This document shows positions 1 through 9,295 of a stretch of DNA of 13,034 bases, piece by piece. The stretch covers positions 1 to 13,034 of the forward strand of contig CAZEPJ010000092.1 of assembly GCA_964514105.1 (NCBI GenBank), written 5' to 3'. The DNA comes from CAZEPJ01 sp964514105. Its GTDB lineage: Bacteria > Desulfobacterota > Desulfocorpusculales > Desulfocorpusculum. The notes below the pieces were generated by a model. That model was not told the DNA's origin and searched no databases. It saw only the letters and a program-made list of their open reading frames with translations. Each line of letters begins with the position of its first letter. Positions within the stretch are counted from its first letter, which is position 1. The position numbers and the translations under genes are program-made.

Positions 1-16
1 GGGATGCCGGGGCGCG

Positions 17-46
17 TTGACAACGGATCGAGGGTTCTGCTAAGTT
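17..46 (+). promoter_or_regulatory. Candidate sigma70-type promoter
   Basis: A perfect -35 hexamer TTGACA lies at 17-22. Eighteen bases later TAAGTT (41-46) could serve as a weak -10, helped by an extended TG at 38-39. It would read toward the mutase operon. The -10 match is poor and the distance to the first start codon is large, so this is a suggestion only. Confidence 0.3.
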
Positions 47-256
47 ACACCCCTGCCGACCGGGGAGGATGGGAGAGGTGGGCTTGGAAGTCGGACGTCG
101 CGATCCGATGCGGTGCGGGCCCCGGCTGCCGGGGGCCCGGGGGGTTCGGACCCACGGAGCAGCTCCCGGAGGAGCCCGCCCCGTCCCTCTGCGCGTGCAG
201 ACCGCATATCCTTGGGCCCTGAGGGAACCCCGGTTGTCCGTCTGCGTCTCCGTCCT

Positions 257-291
257 GACCCCGGCGCCGCTCCGGCGGCGGCGCCGGGGTC
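257..291 (+). other. Strong GC-rich hairpin in the operon leader
   Basis: ACCCCGGCGCC (258-268) and GGCGCCGGGGT (280-290) are perfect inverted repeats. The stem extends one pair outward (257/291) and two pairs inward (269/279, 270/278), giving about 14 base pairs around a 7-base loop. No T-run follows, so it is not a standard intrinsic terminator. It lies about 140 bases before the mutase start and could be an attenuator, an mRNA stability element or a leftover terminator of an upstream gene. Function is not shown by the sequence. Confidence 0.5.
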
Positions 292-432
292 GATCCACTG
301 ACGCCGGCCCCCCTGGTTCATCTCCACCGCATTCCCCCGCTTGTCTTTTCACCCCAAGGCGGTTCCCTTTGCCGGACGCGAGGTCTTCGGTTGCCGAGAT
401 CCGCCCTTCCCCTGGAACACGGAGGTATCCCC

Positions 433-2109
<1,677 letters not shown>

Positions 2110-2131
2110 CGGTTTGGGCGGAGGTGGTGCC

Positions 2132-2551
2132 ATGTCCGAGCAGCGAAAGATCCGCATCCTGGTGGGCAAGCCCGGCCTGGACGGGCACGACCGCGGGGCA
2201 AAGGTCATCGCCCGGGGATTCCGGGATGCGGGCTTCGAGGTGGTCTACACGGGCCTGCACCAGACGCCCGAGCAGATCGTCAACGCCGCCATCCAGGAGG
2301 ACGTGGATGCCATCGGCCTGAGCTCTCTGGCCGGCGCTCACAACCGCCATTTCAGCGAAGTGCTCGATCTGCTCAAAGCCCGGGGGGCGGAGGATATCGT
2401 GGTGTTCGGAGGCGGCATCGTGCCAGAACAGGACGCCGCCCGGCTCAAGCAGATGGGGGTTCGGGAGCTGTTCTGTCCGGGCACCGCCATCGAGACCACC
2501 GTCCAGTGGGTGCGGGACCACATCCGGCCCAGGGGCTCCAGGACCGGCTAG
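2132..2551 (+). CDS. icmB: B12-binding small subunit of acyl-CoA mutase
   Basis: This 139-residue protein is the cobalamin-binding Rossmann-like subunit that completes the mutase encoded just upstream. The hallmark DxHxxG appears as DGHDRG at residues 17-22, with His19 the expected lower ligand of cobalt. It is followed by a SxL-type turn in GLSSLAG and a GG motif in VFGGGIVP, as in the C-terminal domain of methylmalonyl-CoA mutase. The length matches stand-alone small subunits (about 135-145 residues). The ATG at 2132 has GGAGGTGG just upstream (2120-2127) and begins 22 bases after the large-subunit stop, so translation of the two subunits is probably coupled. The symbol follows the isobutyryl-type reading of the large subunit; by sequence alone this subunit does not tell the substrate. 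Confidence 0.93.
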   Translation: MSEQRKIRILVGKPGLDGHDRGAKVIARGFRDAGFEVVYTGLHQTPEQIVNAAIQEDVDAIGLSSLAGAHNRHFSEVLDLLKARGAEDIVVFGGGIVPEQDAARLKQMGVRELFCPGTAIETTVQWVRDHIRPRGSRTG

Positions 2552-2582
2552 GTTGCCGAGGCGGCATGCTGCGGCTCCACGC

Positions 2583-2609
2583 TGGCCGGGTCAGCATCCC
2601 GCCCGGCCA
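2583..2609 (+). other. Intercistronic hairpin
   Basis: TGGCCGGG (2583-2590) and CCCGGCCA (2602-2609) form an 8-base-pair inverted repeat around an 11-base loop, inside the 104-base gap between the small mutase subunit and the acyl-CoA dehydrogenase. There is no T-run, so full termination is unlikely. It may protect the upstream mRNA end or mark a processing site that lets the mutase and dehydrogenase be made in different amounts; this is inference. Confidence 0.3.
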
Positions 2610-2655
2610 TTGACCCGATTCGGCCCCACACATCTTCCGGCAGGAGGGCGACGCC

Positions 2656-3825
2656 ATGGCCTTGAGTTACGACCTAACCGAGGAGCAGAAGCTGGTGCGC
2701 CAGGCGGTCCGGGAGTTCGCCGAAAACGAGATCGCGCCCGTGGCGGAGGAGCTGGACGAAGCCGAGCGGTTCTCGCCCGAACTGACCCGCAAGATGGCAG
2801 ACATGGGGCTCCTGGGGTGCTTCGTGTCCGAGAAGTACGGCGGGTCCAATATCGGCTACATCTCATACATCATCGCCGTGGAGGAGCTGGCCCGAGTCGA
2901 CGGATCCCAGGCAGCCACCATCGCCGCTGGCAACTCCCTGGGCATCGGCCCCATTTACTACTACGGCAACGAAGTGCAGCGGCACCGATGGCTGCCCGGG
3001 CTGTGCAAGGGGCAGATCCTGGCAGCCTTCGGCCTCACCGAGCCCAACGCCGGCTCCGACGCCGGCGGGTCCCAGACCCGGGCCGAGCTCAAGAACGGCC
3101 ATTGGATCATCAACGGCAGCAAGATCTTCATCACCAACTCGGCCTGCGAGATGACCGGCGTCGTGGTGGTCCAGGCCCTCACCGGAGTGCGCTCTGACGG
3201 CAAGCGGGAGATCAGCTGCATCCTGGTCCCGGCGGGGGCAGAGGGCTTCAAGGCCGTGCCCATGAAGAAGAAACTGATGTGGCGCGCCTCCAACACGGGC
3301 CAGCTCTACTTCGACGAGTGCCGCGTTCCCGAGGAGAACCTGTTGGGAAAGCGGGGAGACGGATTTCATCAGATGCTGGCCACCCTGGACGGGGGGAGGC
3401 TCAGCGTGGGGGCCATGGGGCTGGGGGGGGCCCAGGGGGCCTTCGAGATGGCCCTCAAGTACGCCAACACCCGGGTCCAGTTCGGTCGGACCATCGGCTC
3501 ATTCCAGGCCGTGGCATTCAAGTTGGCGGACATGGCCCTGGAGATTGAACTGGCTCGCAACCTCCTTTACAAAGCCTGCTGGCTGAGGGAGAATGAGAGG
3601 CCGTTTGCCAAGGAAGCTGCCATGGCCAAGCTCTACTGCTCCGAGGTCATGGGCCGGGTCGTGGATCAGGCTGTCCAGATCCACGGCGGATACGGGCTCA
3701 TGAAGGAGTATCAGGTGGAGCGCTTTTACCGGGACCAGAAGCTCCTGGAGATCGGGGAGGGGACCTCCGAGATCCAGCGCATCGTCATCGCCAGAAACAT
3801 CGGGGTGCTGGGAAGGGCCCTGTGA
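2656..3825 (+). CDS. Acyl-CoA dehydrogenase (short-chain/butyryl-CoA type likely)
   Basis: This 389-residue FAD enzyme oxidises an acyl-CoA to the trans-2-enoyl-CoA and passes electrons to electron-transferring flavoprotein. Length and layout fit the family: an N-terminal helical domain, a beta domain with GLTEPNAGSD at 126-135, and a C-terminal helical domain with RVQFGRTI at 273-280 and QIHGGYG at 341-347. The catalytic base is expected at Glu368 in IGEGTSEIQ, the position used by short- and medium-chain enzymes and not the one used by isovaleryl- or long-chain types. The start at 2656 has AGGAGG at 2642-2647. Coming after a mutase that may form butyryl-CoA, a butyryl-CoA to crotonyl-CoA role is the simplest reading. 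Another short or branched substrate is possible, since chain length cannot be read reliably from motifs. Confidence 0.93.
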   Translation: MALSYDLTEEQKLVRQAVREFAENEIAPVAEELDEAERFSPELTRKMADMGLLGCFVSEKYGGSNIGYISYIIAVEELARVDGSQAATIAAGNSLGIGPIYYYGNEVQRHRWLPGLCKGQILAAFGLTEPNAGSDAGGSQTRAELKNGHWIINGSKIFITNSACEMTGVVVVQALTGVRSDGKREISCILVPAGAEGFKAVPMKKKLMWRASNTGQLYFDECRVPEENLLGKRGDGFHQMLATLDGGRLSVGAMGLGGAQGAFEMALKYANTRVQFGRTIGSFQAVAFKLADMALEIELARNLLYKACWLRENERPFAKEAAMAKLYCSEVMGRVVDQAVQIHGGYGLMKEYQVERFYRDQKLLEIGEGTSEIQRIVIARNIGVLGRAL

Positions 3826-3844
3826 GCGTCCAAGGAGCGAGAGC

Positions 3845-4513
3845 ATGGAGAAGAAAAAGGGCGTGACGAGCCCTCGATCCCAGCGGCGCCCCCGCCAACG
3901 GGAACGCCACGACTATCTGACGGACCCCACCAGCCTGGCCACCAAGAAGCGCGCCGACAGCCTGGGCAGCCGAATCGCCCGGATTCGGGAGCAGCGAGGC
4001 CTCTCCCTGGAGGATCTGGCCAGCCGAACGGGCCTCGCCACCGACGTGCTGGCCCGGGTGGAGAAGGACCAGTACACCCCGCCCCTGGGCGAGCTGATCC
4101 GCCTGGGCCGGGCCCTGGAGATGAAGATGGGCTACTTCATCTCGCCCACCGCCCCCAAGGCCCACACCATCGTCCGGGCCCACCAGAGACGGCGGGTGGC
4201 CAGGTTTGCATCGGGAAGCCGGGCTCACCGGGGGTACGTGTACGAATCCCTGGCCCCGGAGAAATCCGACCGCAAGATGGAGCCGTTCATCGTCACCATG
4301 CACCCCACGGACGAGCACGAGACCTCCACCCATGACGGCCAGGAGTTCATCTACGTCCTGGAGGGGCGAATGGAGGCGCGGCTGGGGGACGTCGTGGAAG
4401 TCCTGGAGCCTGGTGACGCAATCTACTACGACTGCAACCAACCCCATCGGGTGGGTTGTCACGGAGACCAGACCACCCGGATTCTGGCGGTCCTCTACAC
4501 CGAGGGCAAGTGA
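3845..4513 (+). CDS. XRE-family transcriptional regulator with cupin sensor domain
   Basis: This is a 222-residue regulator with two domains. A basic, probably disordered tail (about 1-38) leads into an XRE/Cro-type helix-turn-helix at about 40-98, including LEDLASRTGLATDVLARVEK. A C-terminal cupin at about 145-220 shows HDGQEFIYVLEG and a second motif ending QPHRV; His163, Glu167 and His201 are possible metal or ligand contacts. Such proteins bind DNA as dimers, and a small metabolite in the cupin changes their activity. The gene starts 19 bases after the dehydrogenase stop behind AAGGAG (3832-3837) and ends 13 bases before the mutase chaperone start, so it is embedded in the operon. It most likely controls this operon in response to one of its acyl intermediates; the effector and the direction of control cannot be read from sequence. 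Confidence 0.9.
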   Translation: MEKKKGVTSPRSQRRPRQRERHDYLTDPTSLATKKRADSLGSRIARIREQRGLSLEDLASRTGLATDVLARVEKDQYTPPLGELIRLGRALEMKMGYFISPTAPKAHTIVRAHQRRRVARFASGSRAHRGYVYESLAPEKSDRKMEPFIVTMHPTDEHETSTHDGQEFIYVLEGRMEARLGDVVEVLEPGDAIYYDCNQPHRVGCHGDQTTRILAVLYTEGK

Positions 4514-4526
4514 GCGGGGGATCGGT

Positions 4527-5468
4527 TTGCTGACCGAAGGGATCCTCAAGGGAGAGGTCCGGGCGGCGGCCCGCCTCATGCGGGACATCGACGACGAGAT
4601 CCCGTCAGCCAGGGAGGAACTCAAGCGTCTTTTCCCTCATAGCGGGCGCGCCCACATCGTCGGGGTCACCGGCTCCCCGGGAACCGGCAAGTCCACCCTG
4701 GTGGACCATCTCATCCAGACGTTCCGGGAGCGCGGGCAGACCGTGGGGGTCGTGGCCGTGGACCCCACGAGCCCGTACACGGGCGGTGCCATCCTGGGGG
4801 ATCGCGTCCGCATGCAGCGGCACAGCACCGACGAGGGGGTCTTCATCCGGAGCCTGGCAACCCGCGGCCATCTGGGCGGCCTGTCTCGCTCCACCCACGA
4901 CATCGTGGATGTCATGGACGCCATGGGCAAGGACGTGGTCGTGGTGGAGACCGTGGGCGTGGGGCAGGACGAGGTGGAGATCGTCCGGCTGGCCCACACC
5001 AACCTGGTGGTCCTCATCCCCGGCATGGGCGACGAGATCCAGGCCATCAAGGCGGGCATCCTGGAGGTGGGCGACATCTTCGTGGTCAACAAGGCCGACC
5101 GGGACGGGGCCGACAAGACGGTCCGGGAGATGGAGATCATGCTGGAGATGAATCAGTATGCCGAGGGGGCGTGGCGGCCGGTGGTCGTCAAGACCGAGGC
5201 CCTCCAGCACAAGGGCGTGCCCGAGCTCGTGGACCAGATCGACCGACATCGGACTCACCTGGGCCAGTCGCTGTGGCAGGAGAAACAGGGACAGCGGACC
5301 CAGGGCAAGTTTCTGGAGATCCTCCGGGACGGCCTGTTTCGGGAGGCCGTGGAGCGGCTGCGCGCCACCGGACGCTGGGACGGGCTCATGGCGGAGCTCC
5401 GGGAACGACGGATAGACCCGTACAGCGCGGCGGAGGAGGTCCTGGGGGGAATGCTGCGGCGCGCATGA
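4527..5468 (+). CDS. meaB: MeaB/ArgK-family GTPase, chaperone of the B12 acyl-CoA mutase
   Basis: This SIMIBI-class G protein guards B12 mutases: it gates cofactor loading from adenosyltransferase and lets inactivated cobalamin leave. The Walker A loop is GSPGTGKST at residues 49-57. DPTSPYTGGAILGDR follows, typical of this family, then the ETVGVGQDE switch and the NKAD base-recognition motif. I place the start at TTG 4527: a purine-rich GCGGGGGA lies at 4514-4521, and the resulting N terminus (LTEGILKGE...) matches the helix that family members have before the Walker A region. The next in-frame ATG (4578) would remove part of that helix. Length is 313 residues, normal for the family. In isobutyryl-CoA mutase systems the equivalent protein is often named MeaI; the sequence does not separate the two. 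Confidence 0.92.
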   Translation: MLTEGILKGEVRAAARLMRDIDDEIPSAREELKRLFPHSGRAHIVGVTGSPGTGKSTLVDHLIQTFRERGQTVGVVAVDPTSPYTGGAILGDRVRMQRHSTDEGVFIRSLATRGHLGGLSRSTHDIVDVMDAMGKDVVVVETVGVGQDEVEIVRLAHTNLVVLIPGMGDEIQAIKAGILEVGDIFVVNKADRDGADKTVREMEIMLEMNQYAEGAWRPVVVKTEALQHKGVPELVDQIDRHRTHLGQSLWQEKQGQRTQGKFLEILRDGLFREAVERLRATGRWDGLMAELRERRIDPYSAAEEVLGGMLRRA

Positions 5469-5540
5469 AGGCACCCGCGCGCCGGCAAGGGCCCCCGCGG
5501 GGCGGCGAGCCATCCAACACCATTGACGGGGACGACACCC

Positions 5541-6719
5541 ATGCGCGAAGCGGTCATCGTCAGCGCCGTGCGCACTCCCTTGGGGGCGTTTCAGGGGACG
5601 CTGGCCCCCCTGGGGGCCACTCAGCTGGGCGCCATGGTCATCCGGGAGGCCGTCCGGCGCGCCGGCATCGAGCCGGGGCAGGTGGACGAAGTCATCCTGG
5701 GGCAGGTCCTCCCCCACGGGTACGGGCAGAACCCGGCGCGGCAGGCGGCCATCCAGGCGGGTTTCCCCTGGGAGGCTGGTTGCATCACGGTGAACAAGGT
5801 GTGCGGCTCCGGGCTCAAGGCCGTGATGCTGGCGGCCCAGGCCGTTCAGTGCGGCGACGCCGATGTGGTGGTGGCCGGGGGGATGGAGAGCATGACCCGG
5901 GCCCCGTATCTGCTGGACCGGGCCCGGGCCGGATACCGCATGGGCCACGGGGCCGTCCAGGATGCCATGGTGCACGACGGCCTCTGGGACCATGTCAACG
6001 ACTTCCACATGGGGATCAGCAACGACCTTTGTTCCCGGAAGTACGGGGTGAGCCGGGAGGACCAGGATCGGTACGCCGTGGAGTCGTACCGCCGGGCCTT
6101 GGAGGCCACGGCCCAGGGGCGGTTCCGGGCGGAGATCATGCCCGTGGAGGTCCCGACCCCCAAGGGTCCGCCCAAGTCGTTCCAGGTGGATGAATGCCCC
6201 CGCGAGCCAGATTACGAGGCCTTCGCCCGCATGAAGCCCGCCTTTCAGGAGGACGGCTTCGCCACGGCCGCCAACTCCTCGGTCATCAGCGATGGGGCAT
6301 CGGCCCTGGTGGTCATGGCCCGGGAGCGGGCGCGGGCCATGGGCATCGCGCCCATGGCCCGGGTGGGGCCCCAGGGGGCAGCGGGGCTGGACATGAAGTA
6401 CGTGCTCGTGGCCCCCATCCTTTCCATCCCCAAGGTGGCGGGCAAGGCGGGCCTCAAGCCAACGGACATCGACCTCCACGAGATCAACGAGGCCTTCTCG
6501 GGATCCACGGTGGCCGTGATCCGGCAGCTGAGCCTGGACCCGGCGCGGGTGAACGTCAACGGAGGGGCCGTTGCCCTGGGCCATCCCATCGGGGCCAGCG
6601 GGGCCAGGGTCCTGACCACCCTCATCCATGCCATGCGGGAGCGGGGCGCCCGTCGCGGGATGGCCACCTTGTGCCTGGGGGGTGGGGAGGCGGTATCGCT
6701 CCTGGTGGAGGCCCCGTAG
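5541..6719 (+). CDS. Thiolase, acetyl-CoA C-acyltransferase family (copy 1, divergent substrate loop)
   Basis: This 392-residue thiolase would cleave a 3-ketoacyl-CoA with CoA to give acetyl-CoA, or run in reverse. Catalytic positions coincide with the Zoogloea biosynthetic thiolase numbering: nucleophile Cys88 in NKVCGSG, Asn316 in NEAF, His348 in GHPIGASG and Cys378 in CLGGGEA. HMG in the substrate-loop region is kept. It departs from classic acetoacetyl-CoA thiolases in several places: the GxGPxPA segment is replaced by VLVAPILSIP, NEAFAxQ is NEAFSGS, and GGGQG is GGGEA. Its substrate may therefore differ from that of the second copy, perhaps a longer or branched ketoacyl-CoA; this is inference. 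ATG 5541 is preferred over the earlier TTG at 5523 because the protein aligns from MREAVIVSAVRTP and GGGGA lies at 5528-5532. The gap from meaB is 72 bases. Confidence 0.92.
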   Translation: MREAVIVSAVRTPLGAFQGTLAPLGATQLGAMVIREAVRRAGIEPGQVDEVILGQVLPHGYGQNPARQAAIQAGFPWEAGCITVNKVCGSGLKAVMLAAQAVQCGDADVVVAGGMESMTRAPYLLDRARAGYRMGHGAVQDAMVHDGLWDHVNDFHMGISNDLCSRKYGVSREDQDRYAVESYRRALEATAQGRFRAEIMPVEVPTPKGPPKSFQVDECPREPDYEAFARMKPAFQEDGFATAANSSVISDGASALVVMARERARAMGIAPMARVGPQGAAGLDMKYVLVAPILSIPKVAGKAGLKPTDIDLHEINEAFSGSTVAVIRQLSLDPARVNVNGGAVALGHPIGASGARVLTTLIHAMRERGARRGMATLCLGGGEAVSLLVEAP

Positions 6720-6893
6720 GTCCGGCCAATGGACCCTGGGGGCGGACCCGCGGCTCGTGCTCCGGGGAGAGACCACGGGCGATGCGGTGAGGTTGCCCGG
6801 GCTGCAGGAGCGGGCAGGTTCCCGGGAATTGACCGGCCTTCCCCGGGGCCCATTGCCACGGGCCGCGAACGCGAATCACCGAGGAGGCAGATC

Positions 6894-8069
6894 ATGCAGG
6901 ACGTCGTCATCGTCAGCGCCGCCCGGACCCCCATCGGCACCTTCGGGGGCACCCTGCGGGAGGTCCCGGCCGCCCGGCTGGGCGCCATCGCCATGGAGGC
7001 CGCTTTGCAGCGGGCCGGCATCTCCAAGGAACAGGTCCAGGAGGTGATCCTGGGCAACGTCCTTCAGGCGGGCCAGGGACAGAATCCGGCCCGGCAGGCG
7101 GCCATGGGGGCGGGCATCCCCCAGGAGACCCCGGCGTTCACCGTCAACAAGGTGTGCGCATCGGGGCTCAAGGCCGTCATCCTCGCCTCCCAGGCCATCG
7201 CCCTGGGGGATGCGGAGATCCTGGTGGCCGGCGGCATGGAGAACATGAGCATGGCCCCCTATGCCGTGCCCAAGGCCCGGTGGGGAGAGCGCATGGGGAA
7301 CGACCAGTTCCTGGACCTCATGATCCACGACGGGCTCTGGGAGATCTTCCACGGCTACCACATGGGGATCACGGCGGAAAACGTGGCCCGGCGCTACGGC
7401 GTCACCCGGGAGGACCAGGACCGATTCGGGCTGGCCAGCCAGGAGAAAGCCTTCGCCGCCATCCGGGGGGGCCGCTTCGACGAGGAGATCGTCCCGGTCC
7501 CCATCCCCCAGCGCAAGGGAGACCCGGTCCTCTTTGGGACGGACGAACACCCCCGCGAGACCTCTCTGGAGAAGCTGGCGGCCCTCAAGCCGGCCTTTGC
7601 CAAGGACGGGACGGTCACGGCGGGAAACGCCTCGGGGATCAACGACAGCGCAGCGGCCATGGTCCTCATGTCCGGGTCCAAGGCCGCCCAATTGGGGCTG
7701 CGGCCCATGGCGCGCATCCATGCCTATGCATCCGCGGGCGTGGAGCCGGCCTACATGGGAACGGGCCCCATCCCCGCCACCCGCAAGGCCCTGGAGCGGG
7801 CGGGATGGAAGGCGGCGGACCTGGACCTCATCGAGCTCAACGAGGCCTTCGCCTCCCAGTCCCTGGCCTGCATCCGGGAACTGGAGCTGGACCCCGCGAG
7901 GATCAACCCCAACGGGGGAGCCATCGCCCTGGGCCATCCCATCGGGGCCAGCGGGGCCCGGATCCTGGTGACCCTGCTTCACGAGATGAAGCGGCGGCAT
8001 GCACGCAAGGGCCTGGCCGCCCTGTGCATCGGCGGCGGCCAGGGATGCGCCCTGGCCGTGGAGGCCTGA
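6894..8069 (+). CDS. Acetyl-CoA C-acetyltransferase (thiolase, copy 2)
   Basis: This 391-residue protein is a canonical acetoacetyl-CoA thiolase that catalyses acetoacetyl-CoA + CoA <-> 2 acetyl-CoA. Catalytic residues are Cys88 (NKVCASG), Asn316 (NEAFASQ), His348 (GHPIGASG) and Cys378 (CIGGGQG). The MGTGPIPA segment and YHMGITAENVA follow the classic short-chain pattern, unlike the first copy. The start at 6894 has a strong GGAGG (6883-6887). A gap of 174 bases separates it from the first thiolase, larger than other gaps in the block, so it may also have its own promoter, although I found no convincing -35/-10 pair. A palindrome TTCCCGGGAA sits in this gap at 6819-6828. In the proposed pathway it makes the final product, acetyl-CoA. 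Confidence 0.95.
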   Translation: MQDVVIVSAARTPIGTFGGTLREVPAARLGAIAMEAALQRAGISKEQVQEVILGNVLQAGQGQNPARQAAMGAGIPQETPAFTVNKVCASGLKAVILASQAIALGDAEILVAGGMENMSMAPYAVPKARWGERMGNDQFLDLMIHDGLWEIFHGYHMGITAENVARRYGVTREDQDRFGLASQEKAFAAIRGGRFDEEIVPVPIPQRKGDPVLFGTDEHPRETSLEKLAALKPAFAKDGTVTAGNASGINDSAAAMVLMSGSKAAQLGLRPMARIHAYASAGVEPAYMGTGPIPATRKALERAGWKAADLDLIELNEAFASQSLACIRELELDPARINPNGGAIALGHPIGASGARILVTLLHEMKRRHARKGLAALCIGGGQGCALAVEA

Positions 8070-8076
8070 GCCGGTC

Positions 8077-8121
8077 GCCCGTTGCCTGTTGTTCGATGCC
8101 CCCCCAACCCGATCAACGGGC
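8077..8121. terminator. Possible bidirectional terminator between convergent blocks (weak)
   Basis: GCCCGTTG (8077-8084) and CAACGGGC (8114-8121) are perfect 8-base inverted repeats in the gap where the plus- and minus-strand blocks converge; the second arm overlaps the stop codon of the minus-strand gene. The loop is long (29 bases) and there is no T-run on either strand, so it is at best a weak or Rho-assisted terminator. Confidence 0.2.
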
Positions 8122-9108
8122 TCGGCGATAGCACTCGTTGATGTCGTGGACCATGTCCAGCACCCGAAACGAGCCCAGGCGGCCCGCGCACGGGATCCTC
8201 TCGTGGTTGTGTGCGGCCCGCTCGAGTTCGCTGAGAATCCACCGCTCCTCCCACGGGGACCGGAACGGATAGCAGCGACGGCACGAGTGGGTCCCGGCCG
8301 TGTTGGTCAGCTCGATGAGGAGTCCGCGCGGCGGGACGCCCAGGGCCCCGTACGGCCCTGGCCCGCCCCCCCACGGCGGGGCGGCATACGGATCGGCGGG
8401 GTATCCGTATCCCCCCGACCAGGACCTCAGGGCGTCGGACTGGCGGCGTCCTTCCACCTCCTCCTGCCGCCCCCGCTCCTTCTCCGCGTACCGGTCGTGC
8501 AGATCCCTGTGGGCCACCCGGGGCCCTCCCTGCTCCCAGGGAGACGGGGATCCGGCGGCCCGGCAATCCCTCTCGGCCCTGGCCTCCAGGTCGTTGAGGG
8601 TTCGGCTCAACTGGTGGGTCCGGTCCTCCTTCTCCCGGAGACGGGACTCCACGCCCTGGACGTCCCTCTCGGCCTGGGCGAGGAGGCCCTCGAGCCGCTG
8701 GATGGCATCCTCGATCTTCAGCGGCGTGTTGCCGAAGACCGCCAGGGCGAAGGTGCCGTCGGGATGGACGGCCCCCCTGGCGTTGGGGATACGGGCGTTG
8801 AGCGTGATCCGCTGTGCCTCGGTGAGGCTCCCCTGCTCCTTGAGGATCCCCTGGGTGTCCGCGAGCACGCTCAGGGTGGCCTTGACCTCCCATCGCAGGT
8901 CCCGGAGCCGCTCCATCTCCGCCCGGAGCTTGGAGACCTCGGCGTTGGTGGAGGACCACTCCTGCTCAGCGGCGATGAAATCCCGCTTGGCCTGAAAGCA
9001 GGGGTCCTGGGCCTGAGGGGATCGCTTCTGCCCGTGGGCGGTGGCAGCCGCCACGGCCAGGACGAGGGACCAGCAGAGTGCAGCCTGGATCCATTTCAAC
9101 CCGATCAT
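8113..9108 (-). CDS. Exported coiled-coil protein of unknown function
   Basis: I do not recognise a family for this 331-residue protein. The ATG at 9108 has an excellent AAGGAGGTG just upstream. Residues 1-26 form a signal peptide: Lys5, a hydrophobic stretch through WSLVLAVAAATA, then AHG before Gln27. Two predicted coiled-coil segments follow (about 37-75 and 133-183). At 201-221 comes a charged motif (DLHDRYAEKERGRQEEV) resembling one in both upstream neighbours. A Gly/Pro/Tyr-rich linker (about 230-262) and a C-terminal part with four cysteines (276, 279, 307, 326) finish the protein. Six mature cysteines in all (also 37 and 182) fit a periplasmic or surface protein with disulfides. It is the last gene of the minus-strand block, 49 bases after the FecR-domain gene, and probably works with it. 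Confidence 0.8.
   Translation of the reverse strand: MIGLKWIQAALCWSLVLAVAAATAHGQKRSPQAQDPCFQAKRDFIAAEQEWSSTNAEVSKLRAEMERLRDLRWEVKATLSVLADTQGILKEQGSLTEAQRITLNARIPNARGAVHPDGTFALAVFGNTPLKIEDAIQRLEGLLAQAERDVQGVESRLREKEDRTHQLSRTLNDLEARAERDCRAAGSPSPWEQGGPRVAHRDLHDRYAEKERGRQEEVEGRRQSDALRSWSGGYGYPADPYAAPPWGGGPGPYGALGVPPRGLLIELTNTAGTHSCRRCYPFRSPWEERWILSELERAAHNHERIPCAGRLGSFRVLDMVHDINECYRRAR
8446..8508 (-). other. Degenerate copy of the shared RFTxRE-type motif
   Basis: Residues 201-221 of the coiled-coil protein have the arrangement DLxxRYxxKExxRxxEVxxR. This matches the RFTxRExRRTxEV motif of the two upstream proteins at most charged positions and, as there, comes just before a Gly/Pro-rich linker. 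It is the weakest of the three copies, and chance similarity of charged sequence is possible. Confidence 0.4.
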
Positions 9109-9157
9109 GAGCACACCTCCTTGGGGCGATGACGCCCGGCAAAAGGGGCAGCCTCCC

Positions 9158-9295
9158 TCAGTTGGAATGGCAGGAGGGGGAGCCGTCCTTGCGGCCGTGC
9201 TGGCCGGGCGGGCATGCAACGCACTGCCCGCTGCGCGGATTGCAGAAGTAGGCGCTGCTCCGGTGGCGGCTCCAGCAGTCGCTGTTGGACTTGCA
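9158..9295 (-). repeat. Cysteine-rich C-terminal module, copy B
   Basis: This encodes the last 45 residues of the FecR-domain protein plus the stop. Cysteine spacing is Cx5Cx10Cx6Cx2Cx13C, identical to copy A in the large upstream gene, and 30 of 45 residues match, including SGQCV and GQHGRKDG. The DNA has diverged, with only short exact matches such as ACGCACTGCCCGCT, so the duplication or shared ancestry is old and kept at protein level. Confidence 0.85.

Larger units (their letters stand above)
1..432. other. Non-coding leader upstream of the mutase operon
   Basis: I see no convincing gene in this stretch. The open frames crossing it (for example 4-222 and 69-977 plus, 40-327 minus) have compositions typical of shadow frames in GC-rich DNA, and none has a good ribosome binding site or a recognisable product. 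What it does hold is a candidate promoter near its start, a strong hairpin at 257-291, and the ribosome binding site GGAGG at 421-425 for the first gene. If transcription begins near base 50, the mRNA leader would be about 380 bases, long enough for regulation at the RNA level. Confidence 0.55.

Noticed and set aside
200..432. Possible cobalamin riboswitch before the B12-dependent mutase (GGGAACCCCGG and CCACTG are present).
   Set aside because: The conserved core order and the B12-box sequence near the end are missing; the matching bits are short and explained by the GC-rich hairpin region.
4605..6776. 723-residue open frame on the minus strand across meaB and the first thiolase.
   Set aside because: It covers two certain plus-strand genes plus their gap; the composition is shadow-like and there is no recognisable domain.
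6829..6857. TTGACC in the gap between the thiolases as a promoter -35.
   Set aside because: No acceptable -10 follows at 16-18 bases (ATTGCC), so a separate promoter is not supported.
8113..9108. PFRSPWEERW in the coiled-coil protein as a second copy of the FecR protein's GPFRGPSEAERW unit.
   Set aside because: The match is short, the spacing to cysteines differs and the preceding YVxC part is missing; it may be chance.
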